A stretch of 23,132 nt of DNA from Candidatus Sumerlaeota bacterium (GTDB lineage Bacteria > Sumerlaeota > Sumerlaeia > MWCT01), in contig JAPLSR010000283.1 in NCBI GenBank assembly GCA_026398545.1, forward strand, positions 1 to 23,132. Reading direction: 5' to 3'. The notes below the pieces were generated by a model. The model had not been told where the DNA came from. It was given only the letters and a program-made list of their open reading frames with translations, and ran no database searches. Shown in pieces: positions 7,630 through 14,351 of this stretch (positions within the stretch are counted from its first letter, which is position 1; each line of letters opens with the position of its first letter). Made by a program: the position numbers and the translations under genes.

Positions 7630-9138
7630 TCAGCGGCGGGCAAAAAGGGTAAGATAATCACTCCCTATCAGGCGATTGCCGTGGGGAAAGGATTTTACAG
7701 GCTTAAATTCCCTGTGGAATCTCTCAGAGGCGAGCATCTGGCGTCCCGTCTCCGTCCAGGTGGTAAACTCACCCCCCTCCTCCATGGGGCGCATGGTATA
7801 AAGGAGGATATAATCCGGACGGCGTTCAAGGACATAATTCACATCATGCTTGAAATGGAGTCTCCCCTTCTGGCGGGCGATATGGGCATCCACAATCCCA
7901 ACCATATCAAGAAATCTCAGACCGGAATAATATGGAATGATGCCTGCCTCTTCACCGGCAAGCAGGGAGTCGGGCGGAACTGTGTCACGCAGCAAGAGAC
8001 CAATATTTATGTGAGTGGTGATAAGGGTGTGCGTGCGGACGGAATAGACAATGGGTCGTGTGGCGCGGCGCTCCTGGACAAGGCTCAGGAGTATCAGCAC
8101 TGCACATAAAAGCCCCACAGCATCCCTCAGGCGGTAATGCGTGTCTCGCCCCTGCAACCAATCCATCGTCTCAAGCAGTCCCTCCTGCCAGAGGAAAAAA
8201 AGTATGGGTAGAACCGGCACAAAAAAGCGCCCCAGAGGCATCCAATCCCCCCCGCAGACAATGATGAAAAAGAGTTGTGCAAGTAGAAGGAGGATGGCGG
8301 TTGCGCGTTCTATATTCCATCTCCCAACCGCTAAAATCGGGAAAAAGGGCGCAAGCAGGAGAAGATAAGGCTGTCGCCATAAAAAAATCTCCGCATACCG
8401 CACACCCGCCTTCACCTGCATCACCAGACTGCCCGTAACCTTGGCATAAAAGGTGTTTGGTAACAGGGCACCAAAATATGTTACCCGCCAGAGATTATAA
8501 AGCCCAAAAGGAAGAAGGAACAGGGCAAACCACAGGAGGATGCGGGACGCCGGTATCTTGCCTTTCAATCCGGCAAATATTAAATATGCGCCCAGAACGA
8601 TGAAATACAAAACCCCCTCATGGCGGTTCAATGCCGCACCGAGCAAGAATATCGCCGACCAGTTAAACTCGCGTCCGCCCTTGCGCATCCCGCGGCAGAA
8701 AAACACCCATGCCCCCGTCAAAAAAAACGTCGTTACCGCTATCTCCATCCCGCTCACCGCCCAGAGGGCGATATCTCCAGAGAGCGCAAGGAGTAACAGA
8801 ACGAGAAAATGCCGTCGTTTCACATCCGGATAATACTCGGAGATAAAGGAATATAAAAGGAGGATAGTCCCCAGGACGGCAAAGAAACCATACATCTTTG
8901 CCACCCCGAGGAGCCCGATTTCTAAGATGGCTGCCGGAATAAGCATCAGGAGGAAAAGAAAATTGGAATACCCCTCAAGCCTCTCCCCTTCATTGAAAAC
9001 AAATCCCTTGCCGTTTATGACATTTTCCGCATAATGAAATGTGATAAATGGGTCATCATGTGTCCAGCCGCCATAATAGAGCATGTGAATTCCGACAAGC
9101 ATTAAAAACAGGCAGAGCAGGATGTAACGTGGGGTCAT
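7630..9138 (-). CDS. Integral membrane glycosyltransferase-like protein (GT-C fold)
   Basis: A 502-residue polytopic membrane protein. After the first hydrophobic helix comes GWTHDDPFITFHYAENVING and then KGFVFNEGERLEGYSNF (residues 25-60). This is the hallmark first extracytoplasmic loop of a GT-C family found in lipid-linked sugar transferases: the Asp pair D28-D29 corresponds to the catalytic/metal site, and FRYA/NEGE/EGYTNFL-like blocks are shared with AftB-like and GT39/GT83-like proteins. About ten more hydrophobic helices follow, then a soluble C-terminal part (from about 370) containing SLLAGEEAGIIPYYSGLRFLDMVGIVD, also typical of these enzymes. It probably transfers a sugar from a polyprenyl phosphate donor to a surface glycan on the outer face of the membrane. 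It stands alone on the minus strand, convergent with the permease operon; acceptor and donor are unknown. Confidence 0.8.
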   Translation of the reverse strand: MTPRYILLCLFLMLVGIHMLYYGGWTHDDPFITFHYAENVINGKGFVFNEGERLEGYSNFLFLLMLIPAAILEIGLLGVAKMYGFFAVLGTILLLYSFISEYYPDVKRRHFLVLLLLALSGDIALWAVSGMEIAVTTFFLTGAWVFFCRGMRKGGREFNWSAIFLLGAALNRHEGVLYFIVLGAYLIFAGLKGKIPASRILLWFALFLLPFGLYNLWRVTYFGALLPNTFYAKVTGSLVMQVKAGVRYAEIFLWRQPYLLLLAPFFPILAVGRWNIERATAILLLLAQLFFIIVCGGDWMPLGRFFVPVLPILFFLWQEGLLETMDWLQGRDTHYRLRDAVGLLCAVLILLSLVQERRATRPIVYSVRTHTLITTHINIGLLLRDTVPPDSLLAGEEAGIIPYYSGLRFLDMVGIVDAHIARQKGRLHFKHDVNYVLERRPDYILLYTMRPMEEGGEFTTWTETGRQMLASERFHREFKPVKSFPHGNRLIGSDYLTLFARR

Positions 9139-9209
9139 CTCTTCGGATTTCTGTTCCTATATCAGAGTTTGGGAGTCATTAGAATATGGTCTTTCAGCCG
9201 GGAATAATC

Positions 9210-9644
9210 TCATGCCCCATCTTTGGGAAAGACACTTATGATTTTTCCCTTCCGCAGGGATTTCCCTGCCTTCCTCTTCTCATCGAACGACTTAAGGATG
9301 GAGAAAAAGGCAAGAGCGGCGAAAAAACCGCTCAGTATGATGGCAGTATATCCACGGTAATGCGGGAAAAAGGATTTGCGGGCGAGCCACATAAGAACCA
9401 CAAACACCGCAAAGATTCCCACCAGCATGGGAATCAGTTTCGCAGGGGTGTGAATAAGAGGTTCGGGAATCTCCGCAAGGAGACGCATCCCCTTCTCCAG
9501 TGGCTGTTCCTTATCGAGGAGGATGCGGCAGGGATAGGGGCAGCCGCCGCATGACTCATCACAGTGATATCTTGCCCGTTCCTCATCCACACACGCAAGA
9601 TAACACCTATCCTGGGTACCGATTATAGTAACTTCCTTCTGCAT
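9210..9644 (-). CDS. RseC/MucC-like membrane protein
   Basis: A 144-residue protein with a cysteine-rich N-terminal part (C14, C18, then HCDESCGGCPYPC at about 27-39) followed by two membrane helices (about 69-87 and 96-116) and a basic C-terminus. This matches the RseC/MucC family layout (positive regulator of the sigma-E pathway in gamma-proteobacteria; a related protein takes part in SoxR reduction). The cysteines suggest redox sensing or Fe-S/metal binding. It lies behind the glycosyltransferase-like gene's 5' end on the same strand with a 71-bp gap and no sigma-E operon around it, so its role here is open. The family call rests on pattern, not on a search. Confidence 0.75.
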   Translation of the reverse strand: MQKEVTIIGTQDRCYLACVDEERARYHCDESCGGCPYPCRILLDKEQPLEKGMRLLAEIPEPLIHTPAKLIPMLVGIFAVFVVLMWLARKSFFPHYRGYTAIILSGFFAALAFFSILKSFDEKRKAGKSLRKGKIISVFPKDGA

Positions 9645-9711
9645 CGCATTTCCTCTTATATGAAGTTTACAATTTACTACTTTAAGATTGTTTTACTGCG
9701 CAGGATTTCCC

Positions 9712-9731
9712 ATGCAAGTGAAAAATTGAAA
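9712..9731. repeat. 20-bp direct repeat, left of hicAB
   Basis: ATGCAAGTGAAAAATTGAAA is present here and again exactly at 10349-10368, in the same orientation. The two copies bracket the hicA-hicB pair. Confidence 0.85.
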
Positions 9732-9759
9732 TTTAATCGGTGAAGACAAATGATATTAA

Positions 9760-9981
9760 TCATGAGGTTACTTTATAAATTGCGGGTCGATAATGTGGTT
9801 CAGGGACAGGCTTACAAGAAGCACGGGCTGTTTCGAGCCACGCCTCCTTAGCAAGAAGCACTTCACGAAAAGCCTCTTCAGGTGTCGCTCCAAAAGCCGA
9901 ACAAAACCTGAGGTCGGGAATATCGGCTATATACCCACCATCCTCTTCACTGTAAAAGACGTTGATATGATAATCTTTCAC
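9760..9981 (-). CDS. hicB: HicB-type antitoxin
   Basis: A 73-residue protein with the partial RNase H-like fold of HicB: INVFYSEEDGGYIADIPDLRFCSAFGATPEEAF, followed by an amphipathic helix EVLLAKEAWLETAR. It would bind and mask the HicA RNase. It is of the short type; I see no added C-terminal ribbon-helix-helix or HTH domain, so autoregulation may depend on the complex or be weak. The start overlaps the stop of hicA by four bases (ATGA), which implies translational coupling and equal supply. Order is toxin first, antitoxin second. Confidence 0.92.
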   Translation of the reverse strand: MKDYHINVFYSEEDGGYIADIPDLRFCSAFGATPEEAFREVLLAKEAWLETARASCKPVPEPHYRPAIYKVTS

Positions 9982-10235
9982 GACTTATTTTCCTCCATTT
10001 CCAGTCGGTAGTATTCTACAAGAGTAAGGAACTGATTAATTTGATATGGTTTTGCCTGACCTCTATAATTTTGTAAATTGAGAATCTCCGGGATATCAGG
10101 ATGTTCATAAATGTGATGGCTTCCTCGAACCCGCGAAAGATGAAAACCAAATGACTCCACAACCAATATCAATTCATTAAACTGAACATTTTTAGACCCG
10201 GATAAAATTTTTTTCAGGATCTTTTTTTTATCCAT
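9978..10235 (-). CDS. hicA: HicA-type mRNA interferase toxin
   Basis: An 85-residue HicA family toxin with a dsRBD-like fold: MDKKKILKKILSGSKNVQF, then ELILVVESFGFHLSRVRGSHHIYEHP, with the conserved Gly-Ser-His-His that supplies the catalytic histidine, then a hydrophobic C-terminal helix. It would cleave mRNA when free of HicB. The start at 10235 is chosen because family members begin just before the KKxLLK helix; a GTG at 10271 would add 12 residues but sits on the edge of a palindrome that looks like the operator. The sequence is AT-rich relative to the flanking ilv genes. The C-terminal half (PDIPEILNLQNYRGQAKPYQ) is a little longer than in the smallest HicA proteins but otherwise normal. 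Confidence 0.88.
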   Translation of the reverse strand: MDKKKILKKILSGSKNVQFNELILVVESFGFHLSRVRGSHHIYEHPDIPEILNLQNYRGQAKPYQINQFLTLVEYYRLEMEENKS

Positions 10236-10276
10236 GTTCAGATATTTATTATTCCCTATCTCAGCATTCACTGTCC

Positions 10277-10293
10277 AGTATTATCATAGTACT
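10277..10293. promoter_or_regulatory. Palindromic operator candidate upstream of hicA
   Basis: AGTATTATCATAGTACT: arms AGTATTAT and ATAGTACT match in 7 of 8 inverted positions around a single central base. It lies 42 bp upstream of the chosen hicA start, where TA systems bind their antitoxin or complex. Binding is inference. Confidence 0.45.
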
Positions 10294-10348
10294 TACAATC
10301 AAATCTTGAATGACTTTAAATTCATAATAAATATCCGAATTAAAAATG

Positions 10349-10368
10349 ATGCAAGTGAAAAATTGAAA
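10349..10368. repeat. 20-bp direct repeat, right of hicAB
   Basis: Exact second copy of the 20-mer at 9712-9731. It lies in the ilvB leader, just before TTGCCA (10375-10380), which could be an ilvB -35 element, though no good -10 follows. Confidence 0.85.
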
Positions 10369-10457
10369 AAAGACTTGCCAAGACCTCTTCACGGCTCATA
10401 GAAAGTAAGAACTATTTCATTCATAAAGAAAATACAAAAAAAGGGAGTTAACAGTTT

Positions 10458-12200
10458 ATGACTGATAAGAGCGGCGCTGAAATCATAGTGGATGCCCTGG
10501 AACAGGAAGGGGTCAATGTCATGTTCGGCTATCCGGGGGGTGCAGTACTCGACCTTTGTGATGCCCTCGCCCGGTCCAAAAAAATCAAATTCATCCTGGT
10601 GAGGCATGAGCAAGGCGCAGCACATGCGGCGGATGGCTATGCCCGAAGCACCGGCAAGGTCGGCGTCTGCCTCGCCACCTCAGGTCCCGGCGCCACCAAT
10701 CTTGTCACCGGCATTGCCACGGCATACATGGACTCCATCCCCATTGTGGCGTTGACCGGACAGGTGCCCACCAACATGATAGGCAATGACGCCTTCCAGG
10801 AGGCGGACACCGTCGGCATCACTCGCCCCATCACAAAGCACAACTATCTGGTCGAGGATGTTGAGACCCTTCCACGCATCATGAAAGAGGCTTTTTTCAT
10901 TGCCCGCACCGGACGCCCCGGTCCCGTTGTTGTCGACCTCCCCAAGGATGTGCAGAAGGCAATCCTGAAAAATTATGCATATCCTGAAAAGGTGGATATC
11001 CGGGGTTACAAACCTGTTAATGAGGGACATCCAAATCAGGTTGAAAAGGCGGCGAGGGCGATTGAGAAATCAAAAAAGCCCCTTCTTTACTGCGGCGGTG
11101 GCGTCATTTCCTCCAATTCCCATGAGGAGGTCCGAGAACTTGTTGAAAAGTGCGAAATCCCCGTTACCATGACGCTTCTGGGTCTCGGCAGCTTCCCGGG
11201 CGACCATCCCCTTGCCCTGAACATGCTGGGTATGCACGGCACGCAATACGCCAATTACGCTGTGGCGGAAACTGACCTTATCATCGCCGTCGGGGCGCGC
11301 TTTGACGACCGGGTGACCGGCAAGCTGGATGAATTCGCCCCCAATGCCCATGGGCATATCATCCATATCGATATTGATTCCAGTTCCATCTCAAAAAACA
11401 TCCCGGTCTCCATCCCAATCGTGGGAAACTGCAAAACAGTCCTGAGGCAGCTCCTCAAGGAGGTCAAACCTGTAAAGCATCCAGAATGGCTCGCGCAGGT
11501 CAGAGAATGGAAGGAGAAATATCCACTGCGTTACAAAAACGATGATAGCCTCCTGCGACCTCAATTCGTCGTGGAGCAGATTTACAAGGTCACAAAAGGA
11601 GACGCCATAATTGTGACAGAGGTGGGGCAGAATCAGATGTGGGCTTCACACTATTTCAAGTATACCAAACCGCGCACCTTTCTGTCCTCAGGAGGGCTCG
11701 GCACCATGGGATATGGATTCCCTGCCGCCATCGGCGCACAGCTCGGCAACCCGGATAAGCTCGTCATTGACATTGCAGGCGATGGCAGTATCCAGATGAA
11801 CATCCAGGAGCTTGCCACAGCGGTCATCAACAATTTGCCCGTCAAGATTATTATCCTGAACAATGCCTACCTTGGCATGGTGCGACAGTGGCAGGAACTC
11901 TTTTATAACCGCTTATACGCCTTTACGGACCTGGCGCGGAACATCGGCGCCCAGCACTGCTCTGGGGATTTTTGCAAAAACCGCGAACTTTACATCCCCG
12001 ACTTTGTCAAACTGGCAGAGGCATATAACGCCCTGGGCATCCGCGTGACATCAAAGGAAGAGGTCGTCCCCGCCCTCGAAAAGGCGTTTTCAACACCCAG
12101 AACGGTTATTGTGGAATGCATTGTCGAGCGGGAGGAGAATGTCTTCCCCATGATTCCAAGCGGCGCAAGCGTCAAACAAATGATGGGAGGAATGGCGTAA
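10458..12200 (+). CDS. ilvB: Acetolactate synthase, large (catalytic) subunit
   Basis: A 580-residue ThDP-dependent enzyme that condenses two pyruvates, or pyruvate with 2-ketobutyrate, in the first common step of branched-chain amino-acid synthesis. Visible hallmarks: the FGYPGGAVLDLCDAL start, RHEQGAAHAADGYAR with the catalytic E51, TSGPGATNLVTGIATAYMDS, the FAD-domain segment, and the ThDP/Mg motif GDGS (441-444) to NN (468-469). The order of pyrimidine, FAD-like and pyrophosphate domains is normal. One oddity: after FYNRLYAFTDL there is an extra stretch (ARNIGAQHCSGDFCKNREL) before YIPDFVKLAEAY, with two cysteines, at the mobile loop near the active site. GGGAGT precedes the ATG. ilvN starts 1 bp after the stop and ilvC follows, forming an ilvBNC operon. 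Confidence 0.97.
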   Translation: MTDKSGAEIIVDALEQEGVNVMFGYPGGAVLDLCDALARSKKIKFILVRHEQGAAHAADGYARSTGKVGVCLATSGPGATNLVTGIATAYMDSIPIVALTGQVPTNMIGNDAFQEADTVGITRPITKHNYLVEDVETLPRIMKEAFFIARTGRPGPVVVDLPKDVQKAILKNYAYPEKVDIRGYKPVNEGHPNQVEKAARAIEKSKKPLLYCGGGVISSNSHEEVRELVEKCEIPVTMTLLGLGSFPGDHPLALNMLGMHGTQYANYAVAETDLIIAVGARFDDRVTGKLDEFAPNAHGHIIHIDIDSSSISKNIPVSIPIVGNCKTVLRQLLKEVKPVKHPEWLAQVREWKEKYPLRYKNDDSLLRPQFVVEQIYKVTKGDAIIVTEVGQNQMWASHYFKYTKPRTFLSSGGLGTMGYGFPAAIGAQLGNPDKLVIDIAGDGSIQMNIQELATAVINNLPVKIIILNNAYLGMVRQWQELFYNRLYAFTDLARNIGAQHCSGDFCKNRELYIPDFVKLAEAYNALGIRVTSKEEVVPALEKAFSTPRTVIVECIVEREENVFPMIPSGASVKQMMGGMA

Positions 12201-12201
12201 T

Positions 12202-12675
12202 ATGCAACATATCATAAGTGCCCTGGTGGAAAATCATTTCGGCGTCCTTGCCCGCATCAGCGGTCTCTTTTCCGCCCGCGGGTTCAATATCGACAGCCTC
12301 GCCGTCGGCGAAACCCATGACCCTACTATCAGCCGCATGACCATTGTCGCCACCGGCGAGGACCGCATCATCGAACAGGTCGGCAAGCAGCTGAACAAAT
12401 TGATAGATGTCATCAAGGTGACCGACATGACAGAAGAGGACCACGTGGAGCGCGAGCTCCTGCTTTTGAAGGTGAGCCACTCCACAAAAACCCGCTCAGA
12501 AATCATCCAGCTAGTGGAGATTTTCAAGGCGCGCATCATTGACTACAGCCCCAAGACCCTGACCATTGAGGTGGTTGGGACATCTGATAAGATTCTCTCA
12601 TTCATTGACATCATGCGCCCCTTCGGCATCAAGGAACTGGCGCGCACAGGCAGAATTGCCCTGCAACGAGGATAA
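12202..12675 (+). CDS. ilvN: Acetolactate synthase, small (regulatory) subunit
   Basis: A 157-residue regulatory subunit. The N-terminal ACT domain is clear: HIISALVENHFGVLARISGLFSARGFNIDSLAVG, then the TISRMTIVATGED strand and the helix that follows. The C-terminal domain has the normal KARIIDYSPKTLTIEVVGTSDKI and FGIKELARTGRIALQRG ending. It binds the catalytic subunit, raises its activity and usually mediates valine feedback inhibition. The ATG is one base after the ilvB stop, so translation is coupled. The length is normal. The gene could equally be named ilvH. Confidence 0.97.
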   Translation: MQHIISALVENHFGVLARISGLFSARGFNIDSLAVGETHDPTISRMTIVATGEDRIIEQVGKQLNKLIDVIKVTDMTEEDHVERELLLLKVSHSTKTRSEIIQLVEIFKARIIDYSPKTLTIEVVGTSDKILSFIDIMRPFGIKELARTGRIALQRG

Positions 12676-12678
12676 TTC

Positions 12679-12706
12679 ATTGTCAATTGTCAATTATCAA
12701 TTGTTA
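12679..12706. repeat. Four tandem heptamers between ilvN and ilvC
   Basis: Four consecutive 7-mers read ATTGTCA, ATTGTCA, ATTATCA, ATTGTTA, followed by ATT. The array occupies half of the 56-bp ilvN-ilvC gap and ends before the ilvC Shine-Dalgarno sequence (AAGGAG). Confidence 0.8.
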
Positions 12707-12731
12707 ATTTAACATATAAGGAGATACGGAT

Positions 12732-13727
12732 ATGGTTAAAGTTTATTACGACAAGGATGCCGACCTGGGCATGTTGAAGGGCAAGACCGTCGCCATCATT
12801 GGCTACGGTAGCCAGGGGCACGCTCAGGCGCAGAACCTCCGCGATAGCGGGGTGAAGGTTATCATCGCCGAACTCGAAGGCACGGATAATTACAAACTTG
12901 CTCTGGAGCATGGTTTCAAGCCCGTAAGCACGGCGGAGGCGGCAAAAAATGCCGACATCATTCAAATGCTCGTCCCGGATGACGTCCAGGCAAAGATTTA
13001 TCATGCCGACATCAAACAGCAAATGAAGAAGGGCAAGGCGCTCGTCTTTTCACACGGATTCAATATCCATTTCGGCTGCATTGAACCCCCGAAGGATGTG
13101 GATGTCTTCATGGTTGCGCCAAAGGGACCGGGGCATCTCGTGAGGAGTGTCTTTGTTGAGGGGGGCGGTGTTCCCTGCCTTATCGCCATTCATCAGAACG
13201 CCTCCAAAAAGGCAAAAAAGATGGCGCTGGCATATGCAAAGGGCATTGGCGGCACACGCGCAGGCGTCCTTGAGACGACCTTCGCAGAGGAAACGGAGAC
13301 CGACCTCTTCGGCGAGCAGACGGTCCTCTGCGGCGGCGTCACGCGCCTTGTCATGGCGGGCTTTGAAACGCTCGTCGAGGCGGGGTATCAGCCAGAGATT
13401 GCCTATTTTGAGTGCCTGCATGAATTGAAGCTCATCACCGACCTCATGTATCAGGGCGGCATTGCCTGGATGCGCTATTCCATCAGCGACACGGCAGAAT
13501 ACGGCGACCTGACGCGCGGCGACCGCATCATCTCGGATAAGACAAAAAAGGAGATGAGGAAGATTTTAAAAGAGATTCAGTCGGGAGAATTTGCGGGCGA
13601 GTGGCTGCTCGAGAACATTGCCGGGCGTCCGAAATTCAAGGCGCTCCGCAAGAAGGGACTTGAGCATCCCATTGAAAAAGTCGGCGCCCACCTCCGCTCC
13701 ATGATGCCCTGGCTGAAAAAGAAATAA
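12732..13727 (+). CDS. ilvC: Ketol-acid reductoisomerase, class I
   Basis: A 331-residue enzyme that isomerises and reduces acetolactate or acetohydroxybutyrate to the dihydroxy-acids. The Rossmann motif GYGSQGHAQA (24-33), catalytic-domain H108 (FSHGFNIHF), Mg ligands D191 and E195 (FAEETETDLFGEQTVLCGG), E227/E231 (YFECLHELKL) and S252 are all present. The length is right for class I. The loop after beta-2 is AELEGTDNYKLA (46-57) instead of the usual GLRxGSxSW type: the arginine and serines that hold the 2'-phosphate of NADPH are replaced, and acidic residues are added. AAGGAG precedes the ATG. The final codons and stop (13702-13728) recur exactly at 18008-18034. A strong terminator follows at 13754-13787. 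Confidence 0.97.
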   Translation: MVKVYYDKDADLGMLKGKTVAIIGYGSQGHAQAQNLRDSGVKVIIAELEGTDNYKLALEHGFKPVSTAEAAKNADIIQMLVPDDVQAKIYHADIKQQMKKGKALVFSHGFNIHFGCIEPPKDVDVFMVAPKGPGHLVRSVFVEGGGVPCLIAIHQNASKKAKKMALAYAKGIGGTRAGVLETTFAEETETDLFGEQTVLCGGVTRLVMAGFETLVEAGYQPEIAYFECLHELKLITDLMYQGGIAWMRYSISDTAEYGDLTRGDRIISDKTKKEMRKILKEIQSGEFAGEWLLENIAGRPKFKALRKKGLEHPIEKVGAHLRSMMPWLKKK

Positions 13728-13728
13728 T
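13702..13728 (+). repeat. 27-bp direct repeat at the ilvC 3' end (putative attL)
   Basis: The last codons of ilvC, its stop and one extra base are identical to 18008-18034. The shared core includes ATGCCCTGGCTGAAAAAGAA. The interval between the copies is the AT-rich helicase island. Use as an attachment site is inferred. Confidence 0.85.
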
Positions 13729-13753
13729 CTTTAACAGATATTCGCAACAACAT

Positions 13754-13787
13754 ATCGGCAGAGATATAACCCTCTGCCGATTTTTTT
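13754..13787 (+). terminator. Rho-independent terminator after ilvC
   Basis: ATCGGCAGAG (13754-13763) pairs perfectly with CTCTGCCGAT (13772-13781) across an 8-base loop and runs into seven T residues. Confidence 0.92.
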
Positions 13788-13798
13788 ATAAAAAAGAC

Positions 13799-13827
13799 TT
13801 GATTTTGTATATATAAACGATAATAAT
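13799..13827 (+). promoter_or_regulatory. Putative sigma-70-type promoter of the helicase island
   Basis: TTGATT (13799-13804), a 17-base spacer, then AATAAT (13822-13827, 5 of 6 to consensus). It lies 66 bp before the first island gene and after the ilvC terminator, so the island would have its own transcription. Confidence 0.5.
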
Positions 13828-13893
13828 TTTTGTAATTATTCATTACCATAATATAAAATTTCAATTATCTATTAGAAAAGGAGGAGAATAAAA

Positions 13894-14343
13894 ATGGATG
13901 AGACCATAATAATGATAGCATTTGGCATTATAATATTTCTTTTAGGGCTTATATTAGGACTCCTATCATTTTTATTAACAAAAGTACTACAATCAATAAA
14001 AGAAAATACAAAACAAGTTTCCAGCAATTATGATAAATTAATGCAATTTCTTCAAGAACAGTCGAATATCCGTACAAGTGGGTTTAATAAAATTGGACTT
14101 AATATCGAGGAGAACACAAAACAATCCGTCAGCAATCATAATAAATTAATGCAAATTCTTCAAGAACAAGCAAATATCTGCACTGATGGGTTCAATAAGA
14201 TTGAACGTAATATAGAAGAGAACACAAAACAATCTGACAAAAATCGTGAAAAAATAATTAATATAATACAAGAACAAACTAATATTTGCATAGATAGTTT
14301 AAATAAAATGGATGAAACTCTCAAGAAAGAAATACTTGAGTAA
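13894..14343 (+). CDS. Membrane-anchored coiled-coil protein with three 36-residue repeats
   Basis: A 149-residue protein I do not recognise. Residues 5-29 are one hydrophobic helix (IIMIAFGIIIFLLGLILGLLSF); the rest is soluble and predicted helical. It is built of three tandem 36-residue units (35-70, 71-106, 107-142), each with the pattern I(K/E)ENTKQ, N..K(L/I), (L/I)QEQ.NI and (F/L)NK(I/M). The units have a heptad-like spacing of I/L residues, so a coiled-coil rod projecting from the membrane is likely. The start has a strong AAGGAGGAG. The helicase-nuclease gene begins 8 bp after the stop, which argues for a joint function. Possible roles are membrane anchoring or oligomerisation of the helicase partner, or sensing at the envelope; none is shown by the sequence. 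Strongly AT-rich. Confidence 0.85.
   Translation: MDETIIMIAFGIIIFLLGLILGLLSFLLTKVLQSIKENTKQVSSNYDKLMQFLQEQSNIRTSGFNKIGLNIEENTKQSVSNHNKLMQILQEQANICTDGFNKIERNIEENTKQSDKNREKIINIIQEQTNICIDSLNKMDETLKKEILE
13996..14319 (+). repeat. Three tandem 108-bp coding repeats
   Basis: The units are 13996-14103, 14104-14211 and 14212-14319. DNA similarity is still clear between neighbours, for example GAGAACACAAAACAATC at the start of units 2 and 3. This suggests fairly recent internal duplication. Confidence 0.8.
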
Positions 14344-14351
14344 TATTTGAT

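Noticed and set aside
7681..8833. Plus-strand frames opposite the GT-C protein gene
   Set aside because: They are shadows of the 502-residue membrane protein, which has consistent hydrophobic helices and the DD loop motif.
10272..10457. T-box or attenuator leader before ilvB
   Set aside because: I found no leader peptide rich in Ile/Leu/Val codons, no T-box core and no terminator hairpin in this stretch.
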